NCBI GenBank assembly: GCA_019634955.1
Contig: JAHCAK010000011.1
Location: 1-64,000, forward strand
Length of the DNA stretch: 64,000 nucleotides
Direction of reading: 5' to 3'
Source: Burkholderiales bacterium
Lineage (GTDB): Bacteria; Pseudomonadota; Gammaproteobacteria; Burkholderiales; Usitatibacteraceae
The notes under the pieces are model-generated. The model did not search any database and was not told where the DNA came from. It worked only from the letters and a program-made list of their open reading frames with translations. Positions 7,693 through 16,710 of this stretch are shown piece by piece. The translations under genes and the position numbers were made by a program. The stretch's first letter is position 1, and every line of letters starts with the position of its first letter.

Positions 7693-8124
7693 ATGACCAC
7701 CGCCGCCCGCCTGACGCCCGCGTCCTTCCGGAAGATCACGACTGCCTGGATCCAGTTGCAGGAGCATGCGGGCATCGGCGTCATCCGCAACGAGCGGGAG
7801 TACAAGCGCATGGTCGCCCTGCTCGACAAGGTGATCGACGAGGGAGGCGCGGACGAGAATCACCCCCTGGCGGGTCTCGCGGACGTGCTTGGCGAGCTGG
7901 TCGAGCGGTACGAGGAGTCCCGGGTGCGGATTCCGCAGGCGGAACCCCGGGAGGTCCTCGATTACCTCATGAAGGAAAACGACCTGCGCCAGTCGGATCT
8001 AGCCGACGAGGTCGGCTCGCAAGGCGTGGTGAGCGAGATCCTCGCCGGCAAGCGCGCGATCAACGCTCGGCAGGCGAAGGCGCTCGCCGAGCGGTTCGGG
8101 GTGTCGCCGGCGGCGTTCATCTGA
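7693..8124 (+). CDS. higA: HigA-type antitoxin (Xre/HTH domain)
   Basis: 143 residues. The C-terminal third contains a helix-turn-helix (LRQSDLADEVGSQGVVSEIL, about 99-118) of the Xre/HigA type, and the N-terminal 90 residues form a helical region likely to contact the toxin. HigA neutralises HigB and represses the operon through its HTH. The start follows GGAGGAAGC, 3 bases before ATG. The -1 frame that restores the HigB C-terminus is the same frame as this gene, with no stop between them, so a repaired toxin frame would run straight into the antitoxin. Confidence 0.85.
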   Translation: MTTAARLTPASFRKITTAWIQLQEHAGIGVIRNEREYKRMVALLDKVIDEGGADENHPLAGLADVLGELVERYEESRVRIPQAEPREVLDYLMKENDLRQSDLADEVGSQGVVSEILAGKRAINARQAKALAERFGVSPAAFI

Positions 8125-8130
8125 CCGGCC

Positions 8131-8631
8131 TCAGCGAATCACCTTTTTCATCGCCATCCTCACCGGCACCCACCCCTTCCCGGTTTCGTACTCCCGCAGC
8201 ACCTCGTAGCCGTCCTCGCCCGTGCGCGTCCACCGCCCGCGGAAGCCGAGCGACTTCCCGCCGCTCGCCATCACCGCCGCCGGGAACTCGAGCGCCTCGC
8301 CTGACGCCACCATCCTGCCCGTGGCGTGCCCGCCCGCCTCGGTCACGTAGAAGTACTCGACCTGCTTCGCCACCGAGTTCCAGTAGTAGGTCGTCTCGCC
8401 TTCGTAGACGGCCTTGTCTCCGCGCCGGACCACGTGCCGGTCGCGCAGGTACCGCCCGTCGTAGAGCCAGGCGAAGCAGTGCTCGTCGATGTCCGCGTTG
8501 CCGGGGATCGTGCCCGCCCAGCAGTGGCCGGCGAGGAAGGCCAGCGGCTGCAGGGCCGGGTCGGGGGCTGCCGCGGCGGGCAGGGGGGCGACCGCGAGTG
8601 CGATCACGAGGGCGAGCGGGGGCGATTTCAC
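8131..8631 (-). CDS. Secreted protein of unknown function
   Basis: 166 residues with a clear signal peptide (ALVIALAVAPLPAAAA, cleaved near residue 22). The mature part begins PLAFLAGHCWAGTIPG and contains many aromatic beta-strand segments (YDGRYLRDRHVV, EGETTYYWNS, RWTRTGEDGYEVL). It resembles small lipocalin-like or DUF1579-like beta-barrel proteins, but I do not recognise a named family. It is convergent with higA (6-bp gap) and divergent from the spermidine-synthase-like gene. Confidence 0.7.
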   Translation of the reverse strand: MKSPPLALVIALAVAPLPAAAAPDPALQPLAFLAGHCWAGTIPGNADIDEHCFAWLYDGRYLRDRHVVRRGDKAVYEGETTYYWNSVAKQVEYFYVTEAGGHATGRMVASGEALEFPAAVMASGGKSLGFRGRWTRTGEDGYEVLREYETGKGWVPVRMAMKKVIR

Positions 8632-8754
8632 GGCCGGTCTCCGAGGGTGGACGGCGCCATGATAGGCGCTGGCAGGCCCGGGCTGCGCATTCGCAAGTCC
8701 GGGCGGGGGCCCGTGGCTATACTCGTCGCAACGCGCATACCCCCACCGCCGGAC

Positions 8755-11193
8755 ATGGCCCCCATCGCCTTCCCCGTCCTGCTCCTGCTGCTCTTCGGCA
8801 GCGGCTTCGCCGCGCTCGTCTACGAGATCGTCTGGCTGCAGATGCTGGAGCAGGTGATCGGCTCGACCGGCGTCTCGCTCGGCATCCTGCTCGGCACCTT
8901 CATGTCGGGGTTGTGCCTCGGGAGCCTCCTATTCCACCGCTGGGTCTCGCCGGCCGCGCATCCCTTCCGCGTCTATGCCGCGCTCGAGGCGGCGATCGGC
9001 GCGCTGGGCGTCCTCGTGCTCTTCGTTGTGCCCGTCGCGGGGCGCCTCTACGCGGCCGGCTTCGCGACGGGCGTTCCCGGCCTGCTGCTGCGCGGCCTCA
9101 CCTGCGCCGTGATCCTCCTGCCGCCCACGATCCTGATGGGGGCGACGCTGCCCGCCATCGCGCGCTGGGCGAAGACGACGCCCGAGGGCGTGAGCCGGCT
9201 CGGCTTCTTCTACGGCGGCAACATCCTCGGCGCGGTGTTCGGGTGCCTGCTCGCGGGGTTCTACCTGCTGCGCGTGCACGACATGGCGACGGCGACCTGG
9301 GTGGCCGCCGGCGTGAACCTCGCCGTGGCGGCCGTGGCCTGGGCGCTCGCGTCGCGCGTGCCGCACGCGGCGCAGGAGGAACCTTTCCCGATCCGCGCGG
9401 ACGCGAGCCCGCGCGGCGCAACGCTCGTCCTCGTCGCGATCGCGCTGTCGGGGATGACCGCGCTCGGCGCGCAGGTGGTGTGGACGCGCATCCTGTCGCT
9501 GATGCTGGGCGCCACCACCTACACCTTCTCCATCATCCTCGCGGTGGTCCTCATCGGGCTGGGCGTCGGCAGCACGGCCGGCGCGGGGCTCACGCGCAGG
9601 CTCGCGAGGCCGGGCCTGGCGCTCGGCGCGTCGCAGCTCCTCCTGCCGCTCGCCATCGCGTGGGCGGCGTGGATGCTCACGGAATGGCTGCCGCTGTGGC
9701 CCATCGCGCCCTCGCTCTCGAAGAGCCCGTGGATCGACTTCCAGATGGACTTCGTGCGCTGCCTCGTGGCGCTGCTGCCCGCGACCGTGCTCTGGGGCGC
9801 GAGCTTTCCCTTCGCGCTGGCGGCCGCGACCTCGCCCGGCCAGGACCCCGGCCGCATCGTCGGGCGCGTGTTCGCGGCGAACACGCTGGGGGCGCTTGCG
9901 GGCGCGCTCGTCTTCAGCGTGGTGCTGGTGCCCGCGATCGGCACGCAGCATTCGCAGCGCGTGATGGTCGGCCTCGCCGCGTTGGCCGGGGTGCTCGCTC
10001 TCGCGCCCGCGGCGCTTCCGTCATTCGCGCGCGTGCTGCGCCCCTCGCCCGTGGCGTGGGGCGCCGCCGGGGCCGCGGCGCTTGCGGCCTGGCTCGTCGG
10101 GACCATCGGGCCCGTGCCGCCCGGCCTCATCGCCTACGGGCGGGCGCTCGCCACGCAGCCGCGGATGCCGGAGTTCCTCTATGTGGGCGAGGGGATGAAC
10201 TCGTCGGTGGCCGTGACCAAGTTCCCGCTCGCCGCGGCGCCGCGCCTGTTCCACGTGAGCGGCAAGGTCGAGGCCTCCAGCGAGCCCGGCGACATGCGCA
10301 ACCAGCGCCTGCTCGGCCACCTGCCCGCGCTGGTGCACGGCAGGCCGCGCTCGGTGCTGGTCGTGGGCTTCGGCGCGGGCGTGACGGCCGGCTCCTTCGT
10401 CACTTACCCGGAGGTGGAGCGGATCGTGATCTGCGAGATCGAGCCGCTCATCCCGGCCAAGGTCGGGCCGCACTTCAGGAAGGAGAACCACGAGGTCCTC
10501 GCCGACCCGCGGGTCGAGATCGTCTACGACGACGCGCGCCACTTCCTCCTCACCACGAAGGAGAAGTTCGACGTCATCACCTCCGACCCCATCCACCCGT
10601 GGGTCAAGGGCGCGGCCTCGCTCTACACGCAGGAATACCTCGAGCTCGCGAAGGCGCGCCTGAACCCCGGCGGCGTCATGGTCGAGTGGGTGCCCCTCTA
10701 CGAGAACTCGGCCGCGGGCGTGAAGAGCCTCGTCGCGACCTTCTTCGAGGCGTTCCCCGAGGCTTCGATGTGGACGCACATCGTGCGGGAGCGCCGCGGC
10801 GACGATGCGGTGATCGTGGGCCAGGCCGGGCCGACGCGCATCGATGCGCAGGCGCTGGAGGCGCGCTTCGCGAGCCCCGCCTACGCGCGCGTCCGGCAGT
10901 CGCTCGCGCAAGTCGGCATCCGCTCGCCGATCCAGCTCTTCTCCGGCTATACGGGCCGCAAGGGCGAGCTCGGGCCGTGGCTAGCCGGCGCCGAGATCAA
11001 CCGCGACCGCAACCTGCGCCTCCAGTTCCTGGCGGGGATGGGCAAGTACGCCATCGAGCTGGAGGACCACTTCGAGCAGTTCGACCGCCTGCGCGCCTTC
11101 CCGGATGCGCTCTTCGTCGCGAGCGACGCCTGGAAGGAGGAGCTGCGCCAGGCGCTCGACCCCTCCCGCCCGATCATGGGGCGGCACCGGTGA
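8755..11193 (+). CDS. Membrane-fused spermidine-synthase-like methyltransferase-fold protein
   Basis: 812 residues. The N-terminal roughly 500 residues hold a long series of hydrophobic helices, with the start GFAALVYEIVWLQMLEQVIG typical of MFS-like/spermidine-synthase fusions. The C-terminal domain (about 490-780) has a Rossmann motif, VLVVGFGAG, near 535, then ICEIEPLIP and YDDARHFLL, and the SDPIHPW segment where polyamine synthases carry catalytic Asp. This fusion family is annotated as spermidine synthase, but its reaction is usually unproven. ATG 8755 is chosen because the signature N-terminus begins there. A TATACT -10 hexamer at 8718-8723 suits transcription of this gene. Confidence 0.8.
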   Translation: MAPIAFPVLLLLLFGSGFAALVYEIVWLQMLEQVIGSTGVSLGILLGTFMSGLCLGSLLFHRWVSPAAHPFRVYAALEAAIGALGVLVLFVVPVAGRLYAAGFATGVPGLLLRGLTCAVILLPPTILMGATLPAIARWAKTTPEGVSRLGFFYGGNILGAVFGCLLAGFYLLRVHDMATATWVAAGVNLAVAAVAWALASRVPHAAQEEPFPIRADASPRGATLVLVAIALSGMTALGAQVVWTRILSLMLGATTYTFSIILAVVLIGLGVGSTAGAGLTRRLARPGLALGASQLLLPLAIAWAAWMLTEWLPLWPIAPSLSKSPWIDFQMDFVRCLVALLPATVLWGASFPFALAAATSPGQDPGRIVGRVFAANTLGALAGALVFSVVLVPAIGTQHSQRVMVGLAALAGVLALAPAALPSFARVLRPSPVAWGAAGAAALAAWLVGTIGPVPPGLIAYGRALATQPRMPEFLYVGEGMNSSVAVTKFPLAAAPRLFHVSGKVEASSEPGDMRNQRLLGHLPALVHGRPRSVLVVGFGAGVTAGSFVTYPEVERIVICEIEPLIPAKVGPHFRKENHEVLADPRVEIVYDDARHFLLTTKEKFDVITSDPIHPWVKGAASLYTQEYLELAKARLNPGGVMVEWVPLYENSAAGVKSLVATFFEAFPEASMWTHIVRERRGDDAVIVGQAGPTRIDAQALEARFASPAYARVRQSLAQVGIRSPIQLFSGYTGRKGELGPWLAGAEINRDRNLRLQFLAGMGKYAIELEDHFEQFDRLRAFPDALFVASDAWKEELRQALDPSRPIMGRHR

Positions 11194-11263
11194 GCCGGTC
11201 GCGGGCATCCGGTGCTTCCCCGCGGCTTCCCGCGGGTGGCGGCGCGCTCGCGAGAGGGCTTCG

Positions 11264-12328
11264 ATGAGCCAGCAGATCCGCTTCTGCACGAGCTTCGACG
11301 GCACGCGGGTCGCCTATGCGACCGCGGGGGAGGGCCCGCCGCTCGTGCGCGCTCCGCACTGGCTCACCCACCTCGAGTACGAGGGGACGAACCCGATCTG
11401 GAAGCCGTGGATCGAGGCGCTCTCCCGCGCGCACCGGCTGCTGAGGATGGATGCGCGCGGGTGCGGGCTCTCCGACCGGGACGTGGCCGACCTGTCGTTC
11501 GAGGCCTGGGTGCGGGACCTCGAGGCGGTCGTCGATGCCGCCGACCTGGATCGCTTCGCGCTTTTCGGGCACTCCCAGGGGTGCGCGATCGCGATCGAAT
11601 ACGCGGTCCGCCATCCGGAGCGCGTCACGCACCTGGTGCTGCTGGGGGGCTACGCGCGCGGGGCGCTCAGGCGCGACTACCCGCCCGAGCGCGTCGAGGA
11701 GCTCAGGACGCTCCTCAAGCTGATCGCGTTCGGCTGGGGCCGGGACGATCCCTCGTACCGGCAGCTCTTTTCCACGCAGTTCCTGCCGGGCGGGACGCTG
11801 GAGCAGCTCGGCGCCATGAGCGAGCTGCAGCGCGTGTCCGCCACGCCCGAGTGCGCGGTGCGGCTCGTCGAGACGATGTTCGGCGTCGACGTTCGCGAGG
11901 CCGCCTCGCGGGTGGCTTGCCCCACGCTGGTCGTGCACGCCTGCGGCGACCTGCGCGTTCCCTTCGAGGAAGGGCGGCTGCTCGCGGGGCTCATCCCGGG
12001 GGCCCGCCTGGTGCCGCTCGAGACGCCCAATCACATCCTGCTTTCCCACGAGCCGGCGTTCGGGCAGTTCCTCGGCGAGCTGGAGGCCTTCGTGCCCCGG
12101 CCGGCCGGCGCCGGCATGACCCGGGCCTTTCCGCAGCTCACGGCGCGCGAGGCCGAGGTGCTCGAGAGGATCGCACAGGGCCTCGACAATGCGCAGGTCG
12201 CGGCGCACCTCGGCATCTCGCAGAAGACGGTGCGCAACTTCGTCACGAGCATCTTCGACAAGCTCGGGGTCGAGAACCGGTCCCAGGCGATCGTGCTCGC
12301 GCGCAAGCGCGGCTTCGGCGGGCCCTAG
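11264..12328 (+). CDS. Alpha/beta-hydrolase fused to LuxR-type HTH
   Basis: 354 residues. Residues 1-275 form an alpha/beta-hydrolase domain with nucleophile elbow GHSQG (Ser104) and a late His in ETPNHILL. Residues 290-350 form a LuxR/GerE helix-turn-helix ([35 protein letters not shown]). Such proteins are probably one-component regulators in which a hydrolase fold senses or turns over a small molecule. Because the nucleophile and His are kept, hydrolysis remains possible. No receiver domain is present. The methyltransferase gene downstream in the same direction is a candidate target. Confidence 0.85.
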   Translation: MSQQIRFCTSFDGTRVAYATAGEGPPLVRAPHWLTHLEYEGTNPIWKPWIEALSRAHRLLRMDARGCGLSDRDVADLSFEAWVRDLEAVVDAADLDRFALFGHSQGCAIAIEYAVRHPERVTHLVLLGGYARGALRRDYPPERVEELRTLLKLIAFGWGRDDPSYRQLFSTQFLPGGTLEQLGAMSELQRVSATPECAVRLVETMFGVDVREAASRVACPTLVVHACGDLRVPFEEGRLLAGLIPGARLVPLETPNHILLSHEPAFGQFLGELEAFVPRPAGAGMTRAFPQLTAREAEVLERIAQGLDNAQVAAHLGISQKTVRNFVTSIFDKLGVENRSQAIVLARKRGFGGP

Positions 12329-12489
12329 GCCCCGCGTCGCCCGGCCGGGACCGGTGTCCCGCCTCGCCGGCGCCGATCGGGGCCGATCCGGGGCACGGGC
12401 CTCATGCGCCCGGCGCGCCATTGGACGAACCTGCCCCCATCGCGGCCGGCGCGGGTCCCCCTGCCGGCGACGACTCTTCGGAGGCCGCC

Positions 12490-13290
12490 ATGGGAATCGT
12501 GTCGTTTCTGTACGGAATCGCGAGCTACGCCATCTTTCTGGCGAGCTTCCTCTACGCGATCGGCTTCGTGGGCAACTGGCTCGTGCCGAAGTCCATCGAC
12601 TCGGGGCCCGCCGGCGCGCTGCCGGAGGCGATCCTCGTCAACGCGCTGCTGCTGGGGCTCTTCGCCGTCCAGCACAGCGTCATGGCGCGGCCCGGGTTCA
12701 AGGAGCGCTGGACGCGCATCGTGCCCCGGCCGGTCGAGCGCAGCACCTTCGTGCTGGCGTCGAGCCTGCTGCTCGCGCTCCTCTTCTGGAAGTGGCAGCC
12801 GATCCCCGCGATCGTCTGGGAGGTCGAGAACCCGGCCGGCCGCGCCGCGCTCCAGGCGCTCTACGGAGTGGGCTGGATGATCGTGCTTTCCTCGACGTTC
12901 ATGATCAACCACTTCGACCTGTTCGGCCTGCGGCAGGTGTACCTGCGCCTGCGAGACGAGCCTTACACGCCCCTGCCGTTCGTGAAGGTCGCCCTCTACC
13001 GGTTCGTGCGCCACCCGATCATGCTCGGGTTCCTCGTCGCCTTCTGGTCCACGCCCGTCATGACGGCCGGCCACCTGCTGTTCGCGGTGGCCACGACCGG
13101 CTACATCTTCGTCGGCATCTTCCTCGAGGAACGCGACCTGCGCAGGGCGCACGGCGAATCCTACGAGCGCTACCGGCGCGAGGCCTCTATGATCCTGCCG
13201 ATGCCGCGCCGCGGCGGCGGCGAATCCCCTGCGCTCCCCGGGGGCGGGATCAGCTCTCGATCGCCTGGAAGTGCCGGTAGTAGTCGATGA
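12490..13290 (+). CDS. mddA: Integral membrane methyltransferase, probable methanethiol S-methyltransferase (MddA/NnrU-like)
   Basis: 266 residues with about six hydrophobic segments and the isoprenylcysteine-methyltransferase/NnrU-like C-terminus: [16 protein letters not shown], then [18 protein letters not shown]. The [14 protein letters not shown] segment and overall length fit MddA, which methylates methanethiol to dimethyl sulfide using S-adenosylmethionine. NnrU-type proteins of unknown function are the main alternative. The last 25 residues are low-complexity and overlap the convergent transglycosylase gene by 41 bp. The 161 bp before the start holds no gene; it contains GATCGG-GG-CCGATC, an inverted repeat near 12374-12387. 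Confidence 0.6.
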   Translation: MGIVSFLYGIASYAIFLASFLYAIGFVGNWLVPKSIDSGPAGALPEAILVNALLLGLFAVQHSVMARPGFKERWTRIVPRPVERSTFVLASSLLLALLFWKWQPIPAIVWEVENPAGRAALQALYGVGWMIVLSSTFMINHFDLFGLRQVYLRLRDEPYTPLPFVKVALYRFVRHPIMLGFLVAFWSTPVMTAGHLLFAVATTGYIFVGIFLEERDLRRAHGESYERYRREASMILPMPRRGGGESPALPGGGISSRSPGSAGSSR

Positions 13291-13849
13291 CCTTCGGGAC
13301 GTACGCCGCCGTCGCGGGATAGGGCGGCACGCGGTTGCCGGCGCGGATCACCGCGTTGGCGCCCGCGTTGTAGGCGGCGAGCGCCAGCTCGATGTTGCCG
13401 TCGAACCGCGCGAGCAGGTCGCGCAGGAAGCGCACGCCGCCGCTCACGTTCTCGGCCGGGTCGAAGAGGTCGCGCACGCCGTACTGCGCGGCCGTCGCGG
13501 GCATGAGCTGCATGAGCCCCATGGCGCCGGCGGGCGAGACCGCGCGCGGGTCGTAGGACGACTCGGCGAGGATCACCGCGTGCACCAGCGCCTCGTCGAC
13601 CCCGTGCACGCGGGCTGCCTTGGCGACGATGGGCGCGAACCGGCGCACGACCGCCTCCGGGGGCAAGTCGAGGTCGGGACGGGCCGGCTTGGGCGCGGCC
13701 CGCAGTTCGAGCGGGATCTCCTGCGTTTCAGCGACGAAGAGCCTGCCGAGGGCTTGTCCCGCGTCCCAGGGCGCCGCCATGGCGGCCGCCCAGAGCAAGG
13801 CGAACACGAGGACAAGGCCGTCCGATGAAGTCCGGAATCGGGCTTGCAT
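13250..13849 (-). CDS. Lytic transglycosylase, SLT domain
   Basis: 199 residues. A signal or anchor segment ([16 protein letters not shown], 11-26) is followed by a soluble-lytic-transglycosylase catalytic domain (about 70-195). It carries the catalytic Glu96 in [12 protein letters not shown], then [10 protein letters not shown] and [12 protein letters not shown]. Such enzymes cleave the MurNAc-GlcNAc bond of peptidoglycan in the periplasm. AAGGAGG sits 5 bases before ATG 13849, so I use this start rather than an upstream in-frame ATG at 13906. Confidence 0.9.
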   Translation of the reverse strand: MQARFRTSSDGLVLVFALLWAAAMAAPWDAGQALGRLFVAETQEIPLELRAAPKPARPDLDLPPEAVVRRFAPIVAKAARVHGVDEALVHAVILAESSYDPRAVSPAGAMGLMQLMPATAAQYGVRDLFDPAENVSGGVRFLRDLLARFDGNIELALAAYNAGANAVIRAGNRVPPYPATAAYVPKVIDYYRHFQAIES

Positions 13850-13917
13850 GGGTACCTCCTTGGATTGCGCGATCAGCCGGAACCGCCTGGCCATGCTGCG
13901 CTGCACAAAAGGCGCCC

Positions 13918-13923
13918 ATTATA
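13918..13923 (-). promoter_or_regulatory. -10 element for the lytic transglycosylase gene
   Basis: On the minus strand this is a perfect TATAAT, about 70 bases before the start codon. A weak TGTTTG lies 17 bp further upstream as a possible -35. The surrounding 190-bp gap is AT-richer than its neighbours and holds no gene. Confidence 0.45.
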
Positions 13924-14039
13924 GGGAAGGACATTGAGAGCAAACACTCTAAATTTCCTTTCTGGCCGGCGCCTTGCACCAACTTGGGGCGGTCGATACG
14001 GAAGTGCTTGATGCGAAAGTGAAATCGGTGTCACCGCGC

Positions 14040-14894
14040 TCAATGCGCGTCCGCTCGAGCCCCCTTGAACGGCCACGGTCCCTGCGCCTCCTCGGTGAAG
14101 CTCAGGTGCGTCACGAGCGCCTGGCCCGGCAGCCAGGCGTGCACGAGGAACCCGGGGGGATCCATGCCGAACCCGTCGCCGCGGCCGGGTGAAAGGTCCA
14201 TCCAGACCTGGTGCGCGGTCGAGGGCGCCGTCTGCAGCACCGTCCCCGCCCAGTGCGCCTGCACGCAGCGGTGCAGGTGGCCGCAGGCGATGCGCACGAC
14301 CTGCGGGTGGCGCCGGACGATCGCCTCCAGCGCCTCGCTTCCTTCGCGCAGCCCGATGTTGTCCATGTAGTCGAGGAAACTCGCGACGGGCGGGTGGTGC
14401 ATCGCGACCAGGGTGGGCACCTCGCGGCGCGCGGCGAGGCGCCGCTCCAGCCGGCCCAGCCGGTCCGCGCAAAGGGCGCCGTGCGCCGCACCGGCCACCA
14501 CGGTGTCGGTCGCGACGATGCGCAACCCCGGCAGCTCGACCTCGAAGTCGACGAAATCGGCGGGGTCAGCCGCCTGCAGGTAGGCGTGGTCGTGGAATAC
14601 CCCGCGCAGCGCGGCCCGGTCGTCGTGGTTGCCGGGCAACAGGTAGACAGGGCAGGTCAGGGGGGCCAGCAGTTCCCGCAGGCGCTGGTAGGCGACCGGG
14701 TTGCCGTGGTTGGCGAGATCCCCCGTCACCAGGGCAGCCAGCGGGGCCACGGTCATCCGGCGCACCGCATCCACAGCCCGCGCGAGGTAGGCGGCTGTAT
14801 CGACCCGGCCGTAGGCCAACTCCCCCGGCGGGGTGATGTGAGTGTCGCTCAATTGAACGAAAACAAAGGGTTGCGTGGTCTTGGTCGGTGGCAT
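14040..14894 (-). CDS. CpdA-type metallophosphoesterase (3',5'-cyclic-nucleotide phosphodiesterase family)
   Basis: 284 residues with the full calcineurin-like metal site: DTH at 17-19, GDLANHG at 58-64, GNHD at 88-91, then MHHPP and CGHLH. This set is characteristic of CpdA-like class III cyclic nucleotide phosphodiesterases, which hydrolyse cAMP in the cytoplasm. Other phosphoester substrates remain possible. The start is placed at the MPPTKTTQPF methionine because the conserved fold begins there and the upstream in-frame extension has unlikely composition. It is divergent from the second GntR gene and may share that promoter region. Confidence 0.82.
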   Translation of the reverse strand: MPPTKTTQPFVFVQLSDTHITPPGELAYGRVDTAAYLARAVDAVRRMTVAPLAALVTGDLANHGNPVAYQRLRELLAPLTCPVYLLPGNHDDRAALRGVFHDHAYLQAADPADFVDFEVELPGLRIVATDTVVAGAAHGALCADRLGRLERRLAARREVPTLVAMHHPPVASFLDYMDNIGLREGSEALEAIVRRHPQVVRIACGHLHRCVQAHWAGTVLQTAPSTAHQVWMDLSPGRGDGFGMDPPGFLVHAWLPGQALVTHLSFTEEAQGPWPFKGARADAH

Positions 14895-14939
14895 GGCGGC
14901 AAGAGGGATACTCGAACGGTGGTAAGGACCGGTGAAATC

Positions 14940-14988
14940 TTGACAAATTTCCGGGCGGGCGTATTCTGTGTGCAGTATGTATACACAG
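14940..14988 (+). promoter_or_regulatory. Promoter and operator of the second GntR gene
   Basis: TTGACA (14940-14945), 16 bp, TATTCT (14962-14967) form a strong sigma-70 promoter. CTGTGT-N11-ACACAG (14966-14971 / 14983-14988) and the nested palindrome TGTATACA (14978-14985) overlap the -10, transcript start and start codon. The expected transcript start is about 3 bases or fewer before ATG 14977. Confidence 0.6.
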
Positions 14989-15666
14989 AGTACACGAAAA
15001 ACGGCCCGCCCGCCGTCCCTCGCCAACCAGGCCTACGATCGCCTCCGGGACATGATCCTCGCGGGGGAGATTCGCCCGGGGGAGCCGGTCTACGAGGTCC
15101 ACTACGCCAAGCTCCTCGGCATGAGCCGCACGCCCGTTCGCGAGGCGCTGCAGAGCCTCGCCCGCGACGGCTACCTCGAGGAACTGCCCGACCGCGGCTG
15201 CGTGGTGCCGACGCGCTCGGCCGACGACATCCGCGAGTTCTTCGAGATGCGCCAGATCCTCGAGTCGGCCGCCGCCCGGCTCGCCGCGCAGCGCGCCACC
15301 GACGAGGAGATCGCGCGCCTGAAGTCCCTGTGCGACGCCTACGTGGGCGAGGGCGACCTCTCGCGCTGGCAGGAGATCGGCGCGCAGTTCCACGCCGTGA
15401 TCGTCGCCGCCGCGCGCAATCGCCGGCTGGTGCAGGAGCTCGCGTCGCTTCGCACGCAGATCGACCTGTCGCGGCGTTCCGTCATCCACGCGGGCGACCC
15501 GTGGCGCGAAGCGGCCGTCGACGATCACCGCGCCATCTGCGAGGCCATCGCCGCACGCGACGAGGAGGCGGCCTACGCGGCGGCCGAGCGCCACGTCATC
15601 CATTCCTACGAGACGACCATCCGCGCCTGGCAGCCCGCGTCGCTCTCGTTGCGAAAGAGCAGCTGA
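14977..15666 (+). CDS. GntR family transcriptional regulator, FCD subfamily
   Basis: 229 residues: a winged helix (about 15-75, with YAKLLGMSRTPVREALQSLA) then an FCD domain (about 85-215, with IGAQFHAVIVAAARN and VDDHRAICEAI carrying metal-ligand His/Asp). It probably represses its own gene and the Bug-FAD oxidoreductase genes that follow. ATG 14977 lies inside the operator, immediately after the promoter, and no ribosome binding site fits before it, so translation is likely leaderless. The first FCD regulator in this window has the same arrangement. Confidence 0.88.
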   Translation: MYTQSTRKTARPPSLANQAYDRLRDMILAGEIRPGEPVYEVHYAKLLGMSRTPVREALQSLARDGYLEELPDRGCVVPTRSADDIREFFEMRQILESAAARLAAQRATDEEIARLKSLCDAYVGEGDLSRWQEIGAQFHAVIVAAARNRRLVQELASLRTQIDLSRRSVIHAGDPWREAAVDDHRAICEAIAARDEEAAYAAAERHVIHSYETTIRAWQPASLSLRKSS

Positions 15667-15740
15667 CCATAACGACACCTTCCCCACGCTAGTCGCTCGC
15701 GCCGCCAACCCCAAGACCCGAACTTCTGGAGAAAACGCCC

Positions 15741-16703
15741 ATGATCAAGAAGCTGTTGATGACGCTCGCCCTTTCGCTGGGCCTCGCTGCGAACGCCGCC
15801 GCCGACGCCTACCCCAGTCGCGCGATCAAGGTCATCGTGCCGTTCCCGGCCGGCCAAGCCTCGGACACCATCGCGCGCCTCGTCGGCGAGCAGCTGGGCC
15901 GCGCCCTCGGGCAGGCCGTGGTGGTCGAGAACCGGCCCGGTGCCGGCGGCAACATCGGCTCGGAGGCGGGCGCGCGCTCGGCCCCGGACGGCTATACACT
16001 CACCATGGCCACGGCCGCGCTTCCCATCAGCAAGAACGTCTACAAGAAGCTCCCGTTCGACCCGGCCAGGGATTTCGAGCCCGTCTCGCTCATGACGGTG
16101 ACGCCGCTGGTGCTCATCGCCCGGCCGAGCCTGCCCGCCAATGACGTAGCCTCCCTCGTCGACCTCGCGCGCAAGCAGCCCGGCAAGCTCACCTTCGCCT
16201 CCTCGGGGCAGGGCACCTCCCACCACCTGAGCGGAGAGCTTCTCAAGGCGGTCGCCGGCGTGGACATCCTGCACGTGCCCTACAAGGGCAGCGCCCCCGC
16301 GCACGTGGACCTGATGGGCGGCTCGGTGGACATCATGTTCGACAACATCCTGCCCGTGTCGCCGCACGTGAAATCGGGGAAGCTCAAGGCGCTCGCCGTG
16401 ACCACCAAGTCGCGCGCCCCGTCGATGCCCGACGTGCCCACGATGGCCGAGTCCGGCTATCCCAACTTCGAGGCCGTGGCGTGGTTCGGCCTGCTGGCGC
16501 CCGCCGGCACGCCCGCGCCCATCGTCGAGCGCCTGAGCACCGAGGTGAACAAGATCCTCAAGTCGCCTGAGATCAACGCCCGACTCACCGGCATGGGCGC
16601 CAACGTCATGGGCACCACCCCGCAGGAGTTCTCGGCGTTCATGAAGGCCGAGATCGAGAAGTGGGCGCCCGTCGTGAAGCGCGCCAACATCGTCCTGGAC
16701 TGA
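15741..16703 (+). CDS. Tripartite tricarboxylate transporter substrate-binding protein (Bug/TctC)
   Basis: 320 residues. A signal peptide (LLMTLALSLGLAANAAA) leads into the Bug hallmarks YPSRAIKVIVPFPAG, then APDGYTL and HVPYKGSAP. It would capture a carboxylate-like ligand in the periplasm. GGAGAAA precedes the ATG. No TctA/TctB gene is adjacent. The FAD oxidoreductase gene starts 7 bp after its stop, the same pairing seen again near 40.6 kb, which suggests that the captured compound is a substrate or relative of what the flavoenzyme handles. Confidence 0.93.
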   Translation: MIKKLLMTLALSLGLAANAAADAYPSRAIKVIVPFPAGQASDTIARLVGEQLGRALGQAVVVENRPGAGGNIGSEAGARSAPDGYTLTMATAALPISKNVYKKLPFDPARDFEPVSLMTVTPLVLIARPSLPANDVASLVDLARKQPGKLTFASSGQGTSHHLSGELLKAVAGVDILHVPYKGSAPAHVDLMGGSVDIMFDNILPVSPHVKSGKLKALAVTTKSRAPSMPDVPTMAESGYPNFEAVAWFGLLAPAGTPAPIVERLSTEVNKILKSPEINARLTGMGANVMGTTPQEFSAFMKAEIEKWAPVVKRANIVLD

Positions 16704-16710
16704 CGCCGAC

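Noticed and set aside
12374-12398. Repeated CCGATC/GGGGC segments before mddA as a regulatory array
   Set aside because: The short GC-rich repeats are common in this background and no promoter elements line up with them; only the inverted repeat is mentioned.
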